Shown: in pieces, positions 26,659 through 35,160 of the stretch
Position numbering within the stretch: position 1 is the stretch's first letter
Layout: each line of letters begins with the position of its first letter
Assembly (NCBI GenBank): GCA_020248985.1
Contig: JADCGL010000002.1
Coordinates: 1-64,000, forward strand
Direction of reading: 5' to 3'
DNA: 64,000 nt
Origin: Telmatospirillum sp.
Lineage (GTDB): Bacteria; Pseudomonadota; Alphaproteobacteria; CACIAM-22H2
Translations under genes and position numbers: made by a program
The notes under the pieces: model-generated
The model's input: the letters and a program-made list of their open reading frames with translations, nothing else
The model's database searches: none
Told to the model about the DNA's origin: nothing

Positions 26659-27294
26659 TCAAACGTCGAACCCCGCGAGCCGCGCGACGACGAGCGCCGC
26701 AAATCCCGCCAAGCCCGCCGCACAGCCGAAATTGAGCGTGCGCCACAGAAACGGGCCGATCATGCGGCGCGTGGCGGCGACCAAGCCGGCGCATACGAAG
26801 CACCACAGCAGCGACGCCGCCATGAAGCCGGCCAGAAACACGGCGAAGGGCTGCCAGCCCGCGTGGCCGGGAGCGAGCACCGCGATGGTGCCGCCCAAGC
26901 CCGCCCAATAGGTGATGTTCATCGGGTTCGACAGCGACATGGCCGCGCCCACCGCGATCCCGGTTTTGTCCGCGACCCCTGCGGGCTCGTTCGGATCGAA
27001 AGCGGGCACCGGCGACAGCCCGTCGCGCACGCTTTGGGCGGCAAGCCACAGCAGCAACGCCGCACCGGCAAGGGCGAGCGGCGCTTCCACATGCGGCAAC
27101 GCGAACAGCGCCCCCGCCCCGGCCAGGCCCAGCACGGCCCAGGTGAAGTCGCCCACGAGCGAGCCCACCTGCACCGCGAAGGCCGGGCCGTAGCCGCCGC
27201 GCAAGCCGCGGCGCAAGGTTTCGGCGAACACCGCACCCGGCACGACGTTGAACAGCAGCCCCAGAAAAAACGCCGCGACGAAAAGTTCGCTCAC
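26659..27294 (-). CDS. LysE/RhtB family exporter
   Basis: A 211-residue membrane protein with six hydrophobic segments. GLLFNVVPGAVFAETLRRGLRGG is the conserved N-terminal part of amino-acid exporters of the LysE superfamily, and SLSNPMNITYWAGLGG is the second hallmark. The start is GTG at 27294, overlapping the stop of the upstream SMP-30 gene in GTGA. Substrate is unknown. Coupling to a sugar-lactone-type gene is uncommon and does not reveal the substrate. Confidence 0.88.
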   Translation of the reverse strand: MSELFVAAFFLGLLFNVVPGAVFAETLRRGLRGGYGPAFAVQVGSLVGDFTWAVLGLAGAGALFALPHVEAPLALAGAALLLWLAAQSVRDGLSPVPAFDPNEPAGVADKTGIAVGAAMSLSNPMNITYWAGLGGTIAVLAPGHAGWQPFAVFLAGFMAASLLWCFVCAGLVAATRRMIGPFLWRTLNFGCAAGLAGFAALVVARLAGFDV

Positions 27295-28181
27295 GCAGGA
27301 AGCTCCGCCGCCAACACCTGGCCCGTATCGGAATCGGTCAACAGCAAGGTGCGGCCGTCGGGGGCGAGAACGGCGTTCGTGATCGCGCGGCCGCCGCAGC
27401 TTGCGATCCGAAACAGCGGCTCGCCCCACTTGCTCAACACCCAAGCGCAGCCATGCCCCGGATCGCACACGATCACGCGGTCTTGGCCGTCGACCACAAG
27501 CCCGTCGGGGCCCGACACGCCGCCCGGCAATTGCGCGAACAGCTGCGTCTTGGCGCCGAGCGTGCCGGGATCGGCATTCACGCGCCAGATTTGGCCTGCC
27601 CGCGTCAAGGCGACATAGAGATGCGTGCCCGCGCGGTTGAAGGCGAGCCCGTTGGGGCTCGGGCAATTGCCGAGAATGCGCGACAAAGCCCCGTCCGCCC
27701 CCAGCCGATAGACGCGGCCCGTGGGATCGTGCAGACCCGTCTGGCCTTGGTCGGTGAACCACACCGAACCGTCGGCCGCCAGAGCGAGATCGTTGAGGCC
27801 CTTGAAACTCTCGCTGTGCTGGGTCGCGAGCACGCTTGCGACAGCGCCCGTGCCCGCATCGATCGCAACGAGGCCGCGGCGATAGTCGGCCACCAGCAAC
27901 GTGCCGTCGGCGCGCACTTTGAGCCCGTTGGGCCAGCCTTCGTACCGCACGACGACGCGCCAATCGCCCGCCGGCGACACGGCGAGCGCGCGCCCGAACG
28001 GAATATCCACAAGATAGAGCGTGCCGTCGGCAGCCAGGCACGGGCCTTCGAGAAAACTATCGACCGCCTGCCCGCCTTTGTTGGCGTCGGCCCATTCCGA
28101 GCGGGCGGGTGCGCGCAAGCTTTCCGGCAGGCGCGCATGGACCTTGGTGGCGATATCGCGCGGCGGCGCAAACCAGCTCAT
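27291..28181 (-). CDS. SMP-30/gluconolactonase-like beta-propeller protein
   Basis: A 296-residue six-bladed beta-propeller. Key features are FLEGPCLAADGTLYLVDI (metal-binding Glu), PNGLKVRADGTLLVAD, GLNDLALAADGSVWFTD (Asn and Asp ligands) and SPNGLAFNRAGTHLYV. Enzymes of this family hydrolyse aldonolactones, or strictosidine-like substrates in distant members. AAGGAAG precedes the start at 28181, while in-frame codons further upstream are unsupported. It is transcribed divergently from efp and coupled to the LysE exporter. Confidence 0.88.
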   Translation of the reverse strand: MSWFAPPRDIATKVHARLPESLRAPARSEWADANKGGQAVDSFLEGPCLAADGTLYLVDIPFGRALAVSPAGDWRVVVRYEGWPNGLKVRADGTLLVADYRRGLVAIDAGTGAVASVLATQHSESFKGLNDLALAADGSVWFTDQGQTGLHDPTGRVYRLGADGALSRILGNCPSPNGLAFNRAGTHLYVALTRAGQIWRVNADPGTLGAKTQLFAQLPGGVSGPDGLVVDGQDRVIVCDPGHGCAWVLSKWGEPLFRIASCGGRAITNAVLAPDGRTLLLTDSDTGQVLAAELPA

Positions 28182-28284
28182 AACGGCTTCCTTTTGATGC
28201 CGGGGTTTCCGGGTTGCCATTCGGACAAACCCACGTTAGTTTCCCGGCCCTTCCCGAACCCTGGACATTTCGGCGGATATTAGA

Positions 28285-28851
28285 ATGAAGATCATCGGCA
28301 GCGCCATCCGTGCGGGCAACGTCATCGAAGTCGACGGCAAGATGTGGCGCGTCATCAAGCACAATATCGTGAGCCCGGGCAAAGGGGGCGCCTTCAACCA
28401 GATCGAAGTGCGCGACATCAAGACCGGCACCAAATCGAACATGAAGTTCCGCTCCGACGAAACGTGCGAGTTGCTGCGCGTCGAGGAGAAGGATCTGCAG
28501 TATCTCTACAAGGAAGGCGAACAATACACGTTCATGGACAACCAGTCCTACGAACAGGTGACGCTCGACGAAGAGATGATCGGCGATCCGGCGGCGTTCC
28601 TGACCGACAACATGGTCGTGTCGGTGCAGTTCATCGAAGGCATTCCGGTCGGCGTCGAGCTGCCGGTGACGGCGATCTGCACGATCGTCGAGGCAGACGC
28701 GGTCGTCAAAGGCCAGACGGCGTCCTCGTCCTACAAGCCGGCTTTGCTCGACAACGGCGTCAAGATCGGCGTGCCGCCGTTCGTGGCCGCGGGCGAGCGC
28801 GTGGTCGTGAACATCGCCGAACGCGCGTACGTCGAACGCGCCAAAGACTAA
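28285..28851 (+). CDS. efp: Translation elongation factor EF-P
   Basis: Rescues ribosomes stalled at polyproline. The 188 residues show the three-domain layout. The modified residue is K33 in SPGKGGAF, aligned with K34 of E. coli EF-P, which EpmA and EpmB beta-lysylate. TTNMVV-like linker (LTDNMVVSVQFIEG) and NIAERAYVERAKD at the end are typical. Its stop is directly followed by the suhB ATG. A TTGCCA/TTAGTT promoter-like pair lies at 28214-28241. Proline-rich targets exist in the window, for example the protein at 29735. Confidence 0.97.
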   Translation: MKIIGSAIRAGNVIEVDGKMWRVIKHNIVSPGKGGAFNQIEVRDIKTGTKSNMKFRSDETCELLRVEEKDLQYLYKEGEQYTFMDNQSYEQVTLDEEMIGDPAAFLTDNMVVSVQFIEGIPVGVELPVTAICTIVEADAVVKGQTASSSYKPALLDNGVKIGVPPFVAAGERVVVNIAERAYVERAKD

Positions 28852-29673
28852 ATGCGCCCGACCGCACGATCGGCCCTCTACAACGTGATGGAACGCGCGG
28901 CGCGCAAGGCCGGGCGCAATCTCGTGCGCGATTTCGGCGAGGTCGAGCAGCTGCAGGTCTCGGTCAAGGGGCCCAGCGACTTCGTCTCGACCGCCGATCT
29001 CGGCGCCGAGCGCACCTTGCGCAGCGAGCTTGAAAAGGCGCGGCCCGGCTATTCGTTCCTGCTCGAAGAGGGCGGAGCGGTCGCGGGCAAGGATCCCGAC
29101 CATTGCTGGATCATCGATCCGCTCGACGGCACGACGAACTTCCTGCACTCGATCCCGCATTTCGCGATTTCGATCGCCCTCGTCCACAAAGACGACATTC
29201 TGGCGGGGCTGGTGTTCAACCCGGTCACCGACGAGCTTTATTTCGCCGAAAAAGGCCGCGGCGCGTTCTTGAACGACCGGCGTTTGCGCGTGTCGGGCCG
29301 CCGCGATCTGGGCGAAGCGCTGATCGGCACCGGCGTGCCGTTCCGCGGCATGGGCAACCATCCGCATTATCTGAAGCTTTTGGCCGCCACGATCGCCGAA
29401 ACGGCGGGCGTGCGCCGGGCCGGTGCTGCCGCCCTCGATCTTGCCTATGTGGCCGCCGGGCGACTCGACGGATTCTTCGAAATCGGCTTGAAGAAGTGGG
29501 ACATCGCGGCCGGTCTGCTGCTGATCAAAGAAGCGGGCGGTTTTGCCGGCGACATCGACGGCGGGCCGGATGCGCTGGCCACCGGCAATGTCGTTGCCGG
29601 CAATGCCAAATTGTTCGACCGGCTTGGCAAATTGCTTCGCGAAGCGGGCGGATCGAGTTCTCCCCAGGTTTGA
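28852..29673 (+). CDS. suhB: Inositol monophosphatase family protein (SuhB-like)
   Basis: A 273-residue Mg-dependent phosphatase. Metal-binding motifs are LEEGG (Glu), WIIDPLDGTTNFLHSIPHFA (two Asp and Thr), and KKWDIAAGLLLIKEAGG (last Asp). In E. coli SuhB also aids rRNA transcription complexes; whether this homologue does so is not visible. It begins immediately after efp with no gap, so the two are one transcript. Confidence 0.94.
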   Translation: MRPTARSALYNVMERAARKAGRNLVRDFGEVEQLQVSVKGPSDFVSTADLGAERTLRSELEKARPGYSFLLEEGGAVAGKDPDHCWIIDPLDGTTNFLHSIPHFAISIALVHKDDILAGLVFNPVTDELYFAEKGRGAFLNDRRLRVSGRRDLGEALIGTGVPFRGMGNHPHYLKLLAATIAETAGVRRAGAAALDLAYVAAGRLDGFFEIGLKKWDIAAGLLLIKEAGGFAGDIDGGPDALATGNVVAGNAKLFDRLGKLLREAGGSSSPQV

Positions 29674-29734
29674 GTCCGGGCGGCGTGCAAAGCCGTTGTT
29701 TGCCGCGGCTGCATCGGGGTAAGGTCGAGCCCTT

Positions 29735-30874
29735 ATGAGCGCACATCAGATTCCCCGCACCCCCCTCTTGGCCGCAAGCGTCTTGGCTCTGGGCCTTGCC
29801 GTTGCCGCAACGCCGCTGGCCGCCCAACAGCAACTGCGCCAGCCGCGCCCGAGCGTCGAGGTCGATTGGTCGGTCCTCGACGAGATGCCCGTACCCGGTG
29901 CGGAAACGCCGCAATTGCGCCTGCCGCGCAGCGTTACGGGCCAAGGGGCCACGGGCCCTGCCGCAAATGCCGCCGGTTTGACGCCGCCGCGCACGGCGCC
30001 GACGCCGCTTGCCGCCGCGCCGACCAGCCCGGTAACGCGCGCGCCGTTGGTGCCGCCCTCGGGCGGCGGTTTCGTGCCGCCCGCAGCCCCGCCGACCTTC
30101 GGCGACGCTGCTCCTTCGACCGCCGTCCCGGTGCCCGCAACGCCGGCCAATCCGCTCGGCGCCCCGCCTTCCCCGCCGCCCACAACGGCCGCTGCCCCGC
30201 AGCCCTTGGCAGCACCGTCGGCAGCGCCGCGCCCGGCCGCCCCGACGCTCAATTCGTCGACGCCCGCACCGACCGCGATGGCAAGCGCCCCGCCGCCGCC
30301 GCCCTCGGCCAACGTGATGCGCGCGCCGCAGACGATCGCCCCCCCGGCGCCTGGTGCGTCGGCGACAACCGCGCCGGCCCCGAGCGCGCCAGCGCCCGCC
30401 GCTATCGCACCGCCGCCCGCTCCGATCGCCGCCGCGGCACCGCCGCCGGCCCCCGTTCCGGTCGCCCCGGCACCTGTCGCAGCGCCGGCGCCTGCCCCGG
30501 CAGCCGCTGCAGCGTCCGCCGCACCGGCGCAAGTTGCCGCTGCACCGGCGGCACGCGCTGCGACCGATCCGATTGCACGCCTGGGTTTTGCGGCCGGCGG
30601 TGCCGATCTTGCCGCCGACGCGCGCCCGGCCTTGGCGCGCGTGATTGAAGAATTGCAGCGCGATACGGCCGCGCGCCTGCAGCTGCAGGCCTTTGCTTCG
30701 GGCGGCGACGACCAGGGCGGCCAGGCACGGCGCTTGTCGCTGTCGCGCGCCCTTTCGGTGCGCGGCTATCTGATCGAACAAGGGATCGCCTCGACGCGCA
30801 TCGACGTGCGCGCACTGGGCCGTGCGAGCGACGGGCCGCCCGACCGCGTCGACGTGCTGCTGATCCGCCGCTAG
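29735..30874 (+). CDS. OmpA-like C-terminal domain protein with Ala/Pro-rich linker
   Basis: A 379-residue precursor with a signal peptide (residues about 9-30, ending ATPLAAQQQ). Residues 70-280 are a low-complexity linker of Ala and Pro with runs of consecutive prolines, which suits spanning the periplasm and would demand EF-P. The last 95 residues are an OmpA/MotB-type fold (GGADLAADARPALARVIEEL, then LSLSRALSVRGYLIEQGI), expected to contact peptidoglycan. There is no beta-barrel. It precedes the MotA-like and MotB-like genes and is probably part of the same envelope complex. Confidence 0.82.
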   Translation: MSAHQIPRTPLLAASVLALGLAVAATPLAAQQQLRQPRPSVEVDWSVLDEMPVPGAETPQLRLPRSVTGQGATGPAANAAGLTPPRTAPTPLAAAPTSPVTRAPLVPPSGGGFVPPAAPPTFGDAAPSTAVPVPATPANPLGAPPSPPPTTAAAPQPLAAPSAAPRPAAPTLNSSTPAPTAMASAPPPPPSANVMRAPQTIAPPAPGASATTAPAPSAPAPAAIAPPPAPIAAAAPPPAPVPVAPAPVAAPAPAPAAAAASAAPAQVAAAPAARAATDPIARLGFAAGGADLAADARPALARVIEELQRDTAARLQLQAFASGGDDQGGQARRLSLSRALSVRGYLIEQGIASTRIDVRALGRASDGPPDRVDVLLIRR

Positions 30875-30903
30875 CCGCCGGGCCCGGAAAAGCGAGCGCC
30901 GCG

Positions 30904-32064
30904 ATGGACCAGCCGATCGGCCGCCCGACCCGTTTTCTGGTTCGCACTTTGCTGTTTCTGGCCGCCGTCGGCGGCGTGGTCTATCTGCTGTTCGACGGCA
31001 TCGCCGAAGCCTTCCAGCACCATCTGGCGCTGAACGGCCTCATTCTCGGCGTGCTGGCCTTGGGCATTCTGTTCAATTTCCGCCAGATCGTTTCGCTGAA
31101 CGCCGAAATCGCGTGGATCGACAAGTTCCGCGCGAACCGTCCGGCGCTGTCGAACGAAACGCCGCCGCGCCTGCTGGCCCCCATGGCCAAAATGCTCGGC
31201 GAGCGCACCGGGCGCTTCAGCCTGTCGACCGCCTCGATGCGCTCGCTGCTCGATTCGATCGGCAGCCGCATGGACGAGAGCCGCGATCTGTCGCGCTATC
31301 TCGTGGGGCTGCTGATCTTCCTGGGCCTGCTCGGCACGTTCTGGGGCTTGCTGCAAACCGTGGCGGCCGTGGGCGGTGTCGTTTCCACGCTCTCGGCTTC
31401 GACCGACACGGCGACGTTGTTCAACGATCTGCAGGCCGGCCTCAAAGCGCCGCTGACCGGCATGGGCACGGCCTTCGGCACGTCGCTGTTCGGCCTCGCA
31501 AGCTCGATCGTGCTGGGCTTCTGCGACCTGCAGGCAGGCCAGGCGCAGAACCGCTTCTACAACGATCTCGAAGAATGGCTGTCGGCGCAAACGCGCCTCT
31601 CGACCGGCTCGATCGGCGGCGGCGAAGGCGGGGAGACCGTGCCCGCCTACATCCAAGCGCTGCTCGAGACGACGGCCGACAATCTCGAAAATCTGCAGCG
31701 CACGATGGCGCGGGCCGAAGACGGGCGCGCCACGTCCGCAGGTGCGAGCCTGCAGCTCATCGACAAGCTCGGCCAGCTCGCCGACCAGATGAAGGCCGAG
31801 CAGCAATTGCTGCTGAAACTCGCCGAGGGCCAGATCGAATTGCGCACCGCCCTGCTCAAGATGGCCGAGACGCCGCGCGCGTCCGGCGGCGGTGCCGCGA
31901 TGGACGACGCCACGCGCCTGCATATCCGCAACATGGATCTGGCCTTGGCGCGCATGGTCGAAGAAGGCAGTGCGGGCCGCCTGCAGATGACGCAGGACAT
32001 CCGCAACGAGATCCGGCTGTTGGCGCGCACCATCGCCAACCTCGCCGAAGAACCGCGGAGCTAG
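30904..32064 (+). CDS. MotA/TolQ/ExbB-like ion channel protein
   Basis: A 386-residue membrane protein. Hydrophobic segments lie at about 13-32, 42-60, 131-155 and 185-205. The segment LGTFWGLLQTVAAVGG and GMGTAFGTSLFGLASSIVLG match the conserved pore helices of the MotA/ExbB family. The C-terminal 160 residues are cytoplasmic and helical. It is separated from flagellar genes and paired with a MotB-like protein seven bases downstream. The pair probably uses ion flow to drive a peptidoglycan-anchored process, not flagellar rotation; this is inference. Confidence 0.85.
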   Translation: MDQPIGRPTRFLVRTLLFLAAVGGVVYLLFDGIAEAFQHHLALNGLILGVLALGILFNFRQIVSLNAEIAWIDKFRANRPALSNETPPRLLAPMAKMLGERTGRFSLSTASMRSLLDSIGSRMDESRDLSRYLVGLLIFLGLLGTFWGLLQTVAAVGGVVSTLSASTDTATLFNDLQAGLKAPLTGMGTAFGTSLFGLASSIVLGFCDLQAGQAQNRFYNDLEEWLSAQTRLSTGSIGGGEGGETVPAYIQALLETTADNLENLQRTMARAEDGRATSAGASLQLIDKLGQLADQMKAEQQLLLKLAEGQIELRTALLKMAETPRASGGGAAMDDATRLHIRNMDLALARMVEEGSAGRLQMTQDIRNEIRLLARTIANLAEEPRS

Positions 32065-32071
32065 GCAAGCC

Positions 32072-33202
32072 ATGCGCGGCGGCTCGCGACGGCACGTGCG
32101 CACGATCGACGTGTGGCCGGGCTTCGTCGATGCGCTCGCCACCCTCGTCATCGCGGTCGTGTTCGTGATGATGGTGTTCGCGGTCTTCCAGTTCTATCTC
32201 AAAGACGTGATCGCCGGGCGCGACGACCAGCTGGCGCGCGCCTCGGCCCAGCTTTCGGAACTCGCCGCCACGCTGGCCCTCGAACGGCGCCAAACGCAGG
32301 ACATGCGCACGCGCTTCGAAAGCGTGATGGCCGAATTGCAGGCAAGCCTTGCCGAGCGCGACAAGCTCAAAGCCGACGCCGAAGCCGCCACGGCCCTCTC
32401 GGCCGAGCGCGCCAAAGCCCTCGAAGACGCCAACAAGACGATCGAAGCCGACCGCGCCAAGGTCGAGATGCAGCTGCGCGAGCTCGAAGCGCTCGCCTCG
32501 ATGCGGCTCGAGATGGAACGGCGCTTGGCCGCCGCCGAAGAGGCCAACACGGCCGAAAAACGCGTTTCGAGCGAAGCGCAGGCGCAAGTGGCGCTGCTCA
32601 ATCGCCAAACGGCCGAATTGCGCGAGCAATTGCGCCGCTTGGAAGCGATCCTTGCCGAGTCCGAACGCAAATCGGCCGAGGCGCAGGCGCAGATCGTCGA
32701 TCTCGGACGGCGCTTAAACTTGGCGCTTGCGAGCCGCGTGGAAGAGCTCAGCCGCTACCGCTCCGAGTTTTTCGGCCGGCTGCGCCAAGCGCTCGGCGAC
32801 CGCGCGGAAGTGCGCATCGTCGGCGACCGCTTCGTGTTCCAGTCCGAAGTGCTGTTCGCTTCGGGCGCTTCCACGATCGAGCTCGACGGCGGACGGCAAT
32901 TGCAGCGCCTGGCCGAAGTGCTGCGCGAGACCACATCGCGCATTCCGAAGGAAATCGACTGGGTGCTTCAGGTGACGGGACACACCGACCGCCGCCCCAT
33001 CGCCACGCGCGAATTTCCGTCGAACTGGGAATTGTCGTCCGCGCGCGCGATTTCGGTCGTGCGCTTCCTGATGGCCAACGGCCTGCCGCCCGAGCGGCTG
33101 CAGGCCGCGGGCATGGCCGAATTCCAGCCCATCGACGAGCGCGACGACGAGGTCGGCTGGCGGCGCAACCGGCGCATCGAATTGCGACTCACCAATCGAT
33201 GA
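32072..33202 (+). CDS. MotB-like protein with coiled coil and OmpA domain
   Basis: A 376-residue protein with one N-terminal membrane helix (about residues 20-42, VDALATLVIAVVFVMMVFAV) containing the conserved acidic residue (Asp in FVDALATL), a long coiled coil (about 50-225), and a C-terminal OmpA-like peptidoglycan-binding domain (VTGHTDRRPI, then SSARAISVVRFLMANGLPPERL). Topology matches MotB or ExbD with an added periplasmic coiled coil. Its stop overlaps the next gene by ATGA. Confidence 0.87.
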   Translation: MRGGSRRHVRTIDVWPGFVDALATLVIAVVFVMMVFAVFQFYLKDVIAGRDDQLARASAQLSELAATLALERRQTQDMRTRFESVMAELQASLAERDKLKADAEAATALSAERAKALEDANKTIEADRAKVEMQLRELEALASMRLEMERRLAAAEEANTAEKRVSSEAQAQVALLNRQTAELREQLRRLEAILAESERKSAEAQAQIVDLGRRLNLALASRVEELSRYRSEFFGRLRQALGDRAEVRIVGDRFVFQSEVLFASGASTIELDGGRQLQRLAEVLRETTSRIPKEIDWVLQVTGHTDRRPIATREFPSNWELSSARAISVVRFLMANGLPPERLQAAGMAEFQPIDERDDEVGWRRNRRIELRLTNR

Positions 33203-33630
33203 GCTGGCCGATGCGGCGGCGGCGTTTCTTGATCGCCGGGTTCTGTTTCCTCGGCACGACCGCCGCGGCCCAGACGCCCGCGTTCGACGCGGGCTTTGCC
33301 GAATTCCGCCGCGAACGCGGCCTGCAAGTCACGGTCCCCGATGCGCGCCTCGTGGCGGTCGCTTCCGCCATCGCGGCCGACAATGAAACACGCGGGCGCC
33401 TCGACCATCGCGACGGCCAGGGGCGCGACCTTGCCGAACGGGCCGCGGCCACGCGCACCGCGTGGCGCATCGTCGCCGAGAATCTCGCGGTGGGGGCGGC
33501 CAACGAAAGCGAAGCGCTCGATCTGTGGATCGCTTCGCCGCCGCATCGCACCAATTTGGAGCTGCCCGCCATCACGCGGCACGGGCTGGCGCGCGTGAAG
33601 AGCTATTGGGCGCTCATCGTGGCGGGCTGA
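33199..33630 (+). CDS. Secreted CAP-domain (SCP/PR1-like) protein
   Basis: A 143-residue precursor with an arginine-rich N-terminus and signal peptide (RRRRFLIAGFCFLGTTAAA). The mature part is a small CAP domain: AENLAVGAANESEALDLWIASPPHRTNLE contains the conserved Glu and His positions, and KSYWALIVAG is the last strand. CAP proteins in bacteria are poorly characterised; some bind cell-wall polymers. It is coupled to the MotB-like gene by ATGA overlap, which ties it to the same envelope function. Confidence 0.82.
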   Translation: MSWPMRRRRFLIAGFCFLGTTAAAQTPAFDAGFAEFRRERGLQVTVPDARLVAVASAIAADNETRGRLDHRDGQGRDLAERAAATRTAWRIVAENLAVGAANESEALDLWIASPPHRTNLELPAITRHGLARVKSYWALIVAG

Positions 33631-33635
33631 CGCGG

Positions 33636-34085
33636 ATGGCGCCCAGCTTCGTTTTCGCACAAGCCGCCGAGAGCGATTTCGAAACGCTCTTAGCCCTGCG
33701 CATTGCGGCCTTGCGCGACAGTCTTGACCGGCTCGGCCGCTTCGATCCCGTGCGTACGCGCGCGCGCTTCCGCGCGACGTTCGATCCCACCGCATTGCGC
33801 CTCGTGCGCGTAAACGGCGAACTCGCCGGCTCCATCGCGCTCAGCCGCCGCGCCGACGCATTCGAGATCGAACATTTTTTCATCTGTCCCGCGCGGCAGA
33901 AAAACGGCCTCGGCAGTGCGGTGCTGGCCGCCATCCTCGCCGAGACCGACGCGGCGGGCGTCAAAGTGCGCTTGGGCGTGCTCAAAAAGAGCGATGCCGT
34001 ACGCTTCTACGAACGCCACGGCTTCCGCCGCACGCACAGCGAAGAATGGGACGATTATTTCGAAAGGCGCCCCGGCGGCGTTTGA
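33636..34085 (+). CDS. GNAT family N-acetyltransferase
   Basis: A 149-residue acetyltransferase. The acetyl-CoA pyrophosphate loop is CPARQKNGLGSAVL, preceded by the IEHFFI strand, and the C-terminal FYERHGFRRTHSEEWDDYFER is typical. Substrate is unknown. The start MAPSFVFAQA is chosen because the longer in-frame version lies within the preceding gene. It starts five bases after the CAP gene and ends tail to tail with a lipoprotein gene. Confidence 0.87.
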   Translation: MAPSFVFAQAAESDFETLLALRIAALRDSLDRLGRFDPVRTRARFRATFDPTALRLVRVNGELAGSIALSRRADAFEIEHFFICPARQKNGLGSAVLAAILAETDAAGVKVRLGVLKKSDAVRFYERHGFRRTHSEEWDDYFERRPGGV

Positions 34086-34086
34086 G

Positions 34087-35160
34087 CTAGCAGCCGCCGG
34101 CCCCCGCCAGCACTTCGCGCATGCACGCCGATCCGAGCATGCCGCGCAGGCTGCCGTCAGCACCGCGCACGATCCCGCTGCGCACGCCCGCCGGCGCGCC
34201 GCCGATATAAGCGGCCAGATAGCGCAGATGCGTGTCGAGCCGTTCGACGCGGTTGCGGCCCTGCGCCATCGCCTCGCAGCTGCGGTCGGTGCCCTCGATC
34301 TCGCGTTCGGCGCGCAGCAGCAGCATGTCGGACGCCGCATATTCGGCCGCCATGTCGCGCGCGATCTGGCCGGCGGCATAGGCGGGTGCGAGCACCGTGC
34401 CGTAGGGCCACAGCTGGTAGCCTGCACAGCGCTCGCGTTCGAACGGCGCGAGGGGTGCGTCGGCGCGCGGCGCGCGGCGGTCGTCGAAATAGAGATGGCT
34501 TTCGGGCGACAGCACCACAAAGCGCACGCGAACGCCCGCCGCCCGCGGCGCGGCAAGCCCCTTGGCGATCGCGGCGTAGAGCTGCACGAGGCGCGCGCTT
34601 GCGCCGTAGCCGACGAGTTGGATTTCCTCGAGATCGGGATATTGCTGGCGGTCGGCCAGATACAGCAGAAGCGCATCGAGCACCGAGAAGGACGAGACCG
34701 GCACGCTTGCGTCGCGCAGCGTCACGGGCCGCGTCGAGCCGCCGATCATCCAATTGTCGACCGTCCAACGCGCGAAATCGGGGCCGAGCTGGTGGCGGTC
34801 GATGTCCTGCTGGGAGAGGAACTGCGGCACCAGCAGCGCCGCGTCGCCGCCTTCGGCAAGCCGCGGGCCCAGCGACGTCTTCAGCGCGTCGTAGACCGCA
34901 AAGGCGTCGCGCGTCGGCGTCTGGATCGCGATCGTGGCGCGCTTGATGCCGGGATGCGCTTCGACGAGCTTCACGTTCGAATAAACCGGCAGCAGCGTGG
35001 TGAGCCCGCCCTCGACCGGAACCGCGAAATCCTGGTCGGACAGAACTTCCGTCGGGCGCAGCACCTGGTTGCGCAGGCTCACCGTCGGGCTGCTGCTGCA
35101 CGCGGCCAACACGGCGAACGTCGCTGCAGCCAACATGACGCGCAGGCAAACGGATTTCAT
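34087..35160 (-). CDS. Predicted lipoprotein of unknown function
   Basis: A 357-residue precursor with a lipobox (VLAAC, modified cysteine C21). The mature protein has mixed alpha/beta features, including LEEIQLVGYGASARLVQLYAA, which resembles the nucleophile elbow of alpha/beta hydrolases although the classical GXSXG is not met. Several cysteines near the C-terminus may form disulfides. It is coupled by ATGA overlap to the ABC exporter gene upstream and may assist it at the membrane. I cannot name the family. Confidence 0.75.
   Translation of the reverse strand: MKSVCLRVMLAAATFAVLAACSSSPTVSLRNQVLRPTEVLSDQDFAVPVEGGLTTLLPVYSNVKLVEAHPGIKRATIAIQTPTRDAFAVYDALKTSLGPRLAEGGDAALLVPQFLSQQDIDRHQLGPDFARWTVDNWMIGGSTRPVTLRDASVPVSSFSVLDALLLYLADRQQYPDLEEIQLVGYGASARLVQLYAAIAKGLAAPRAAGVRVRFVVLSPESHLYFDDRRAPRADAPLAPFERERCAGYQLWPYGTVLAPAYAAGQIARDMAAEYAASDMLLLRAEREIEGTDRSCEAMAQGRNRVERLDTHLRYLAAYIGGAPAGVRSGIVRGADGSLRGMLGSACMREVLAGAGGC

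Noticed and set aside
29735-33630. Zorya anti-phage system
   Set aside because: ZorA and ZorB are MotA- and MotB-like, but the required ZorC/ZorD helicase or ZorE nuclease genes are absent and the neighbours are housekeeping genes.
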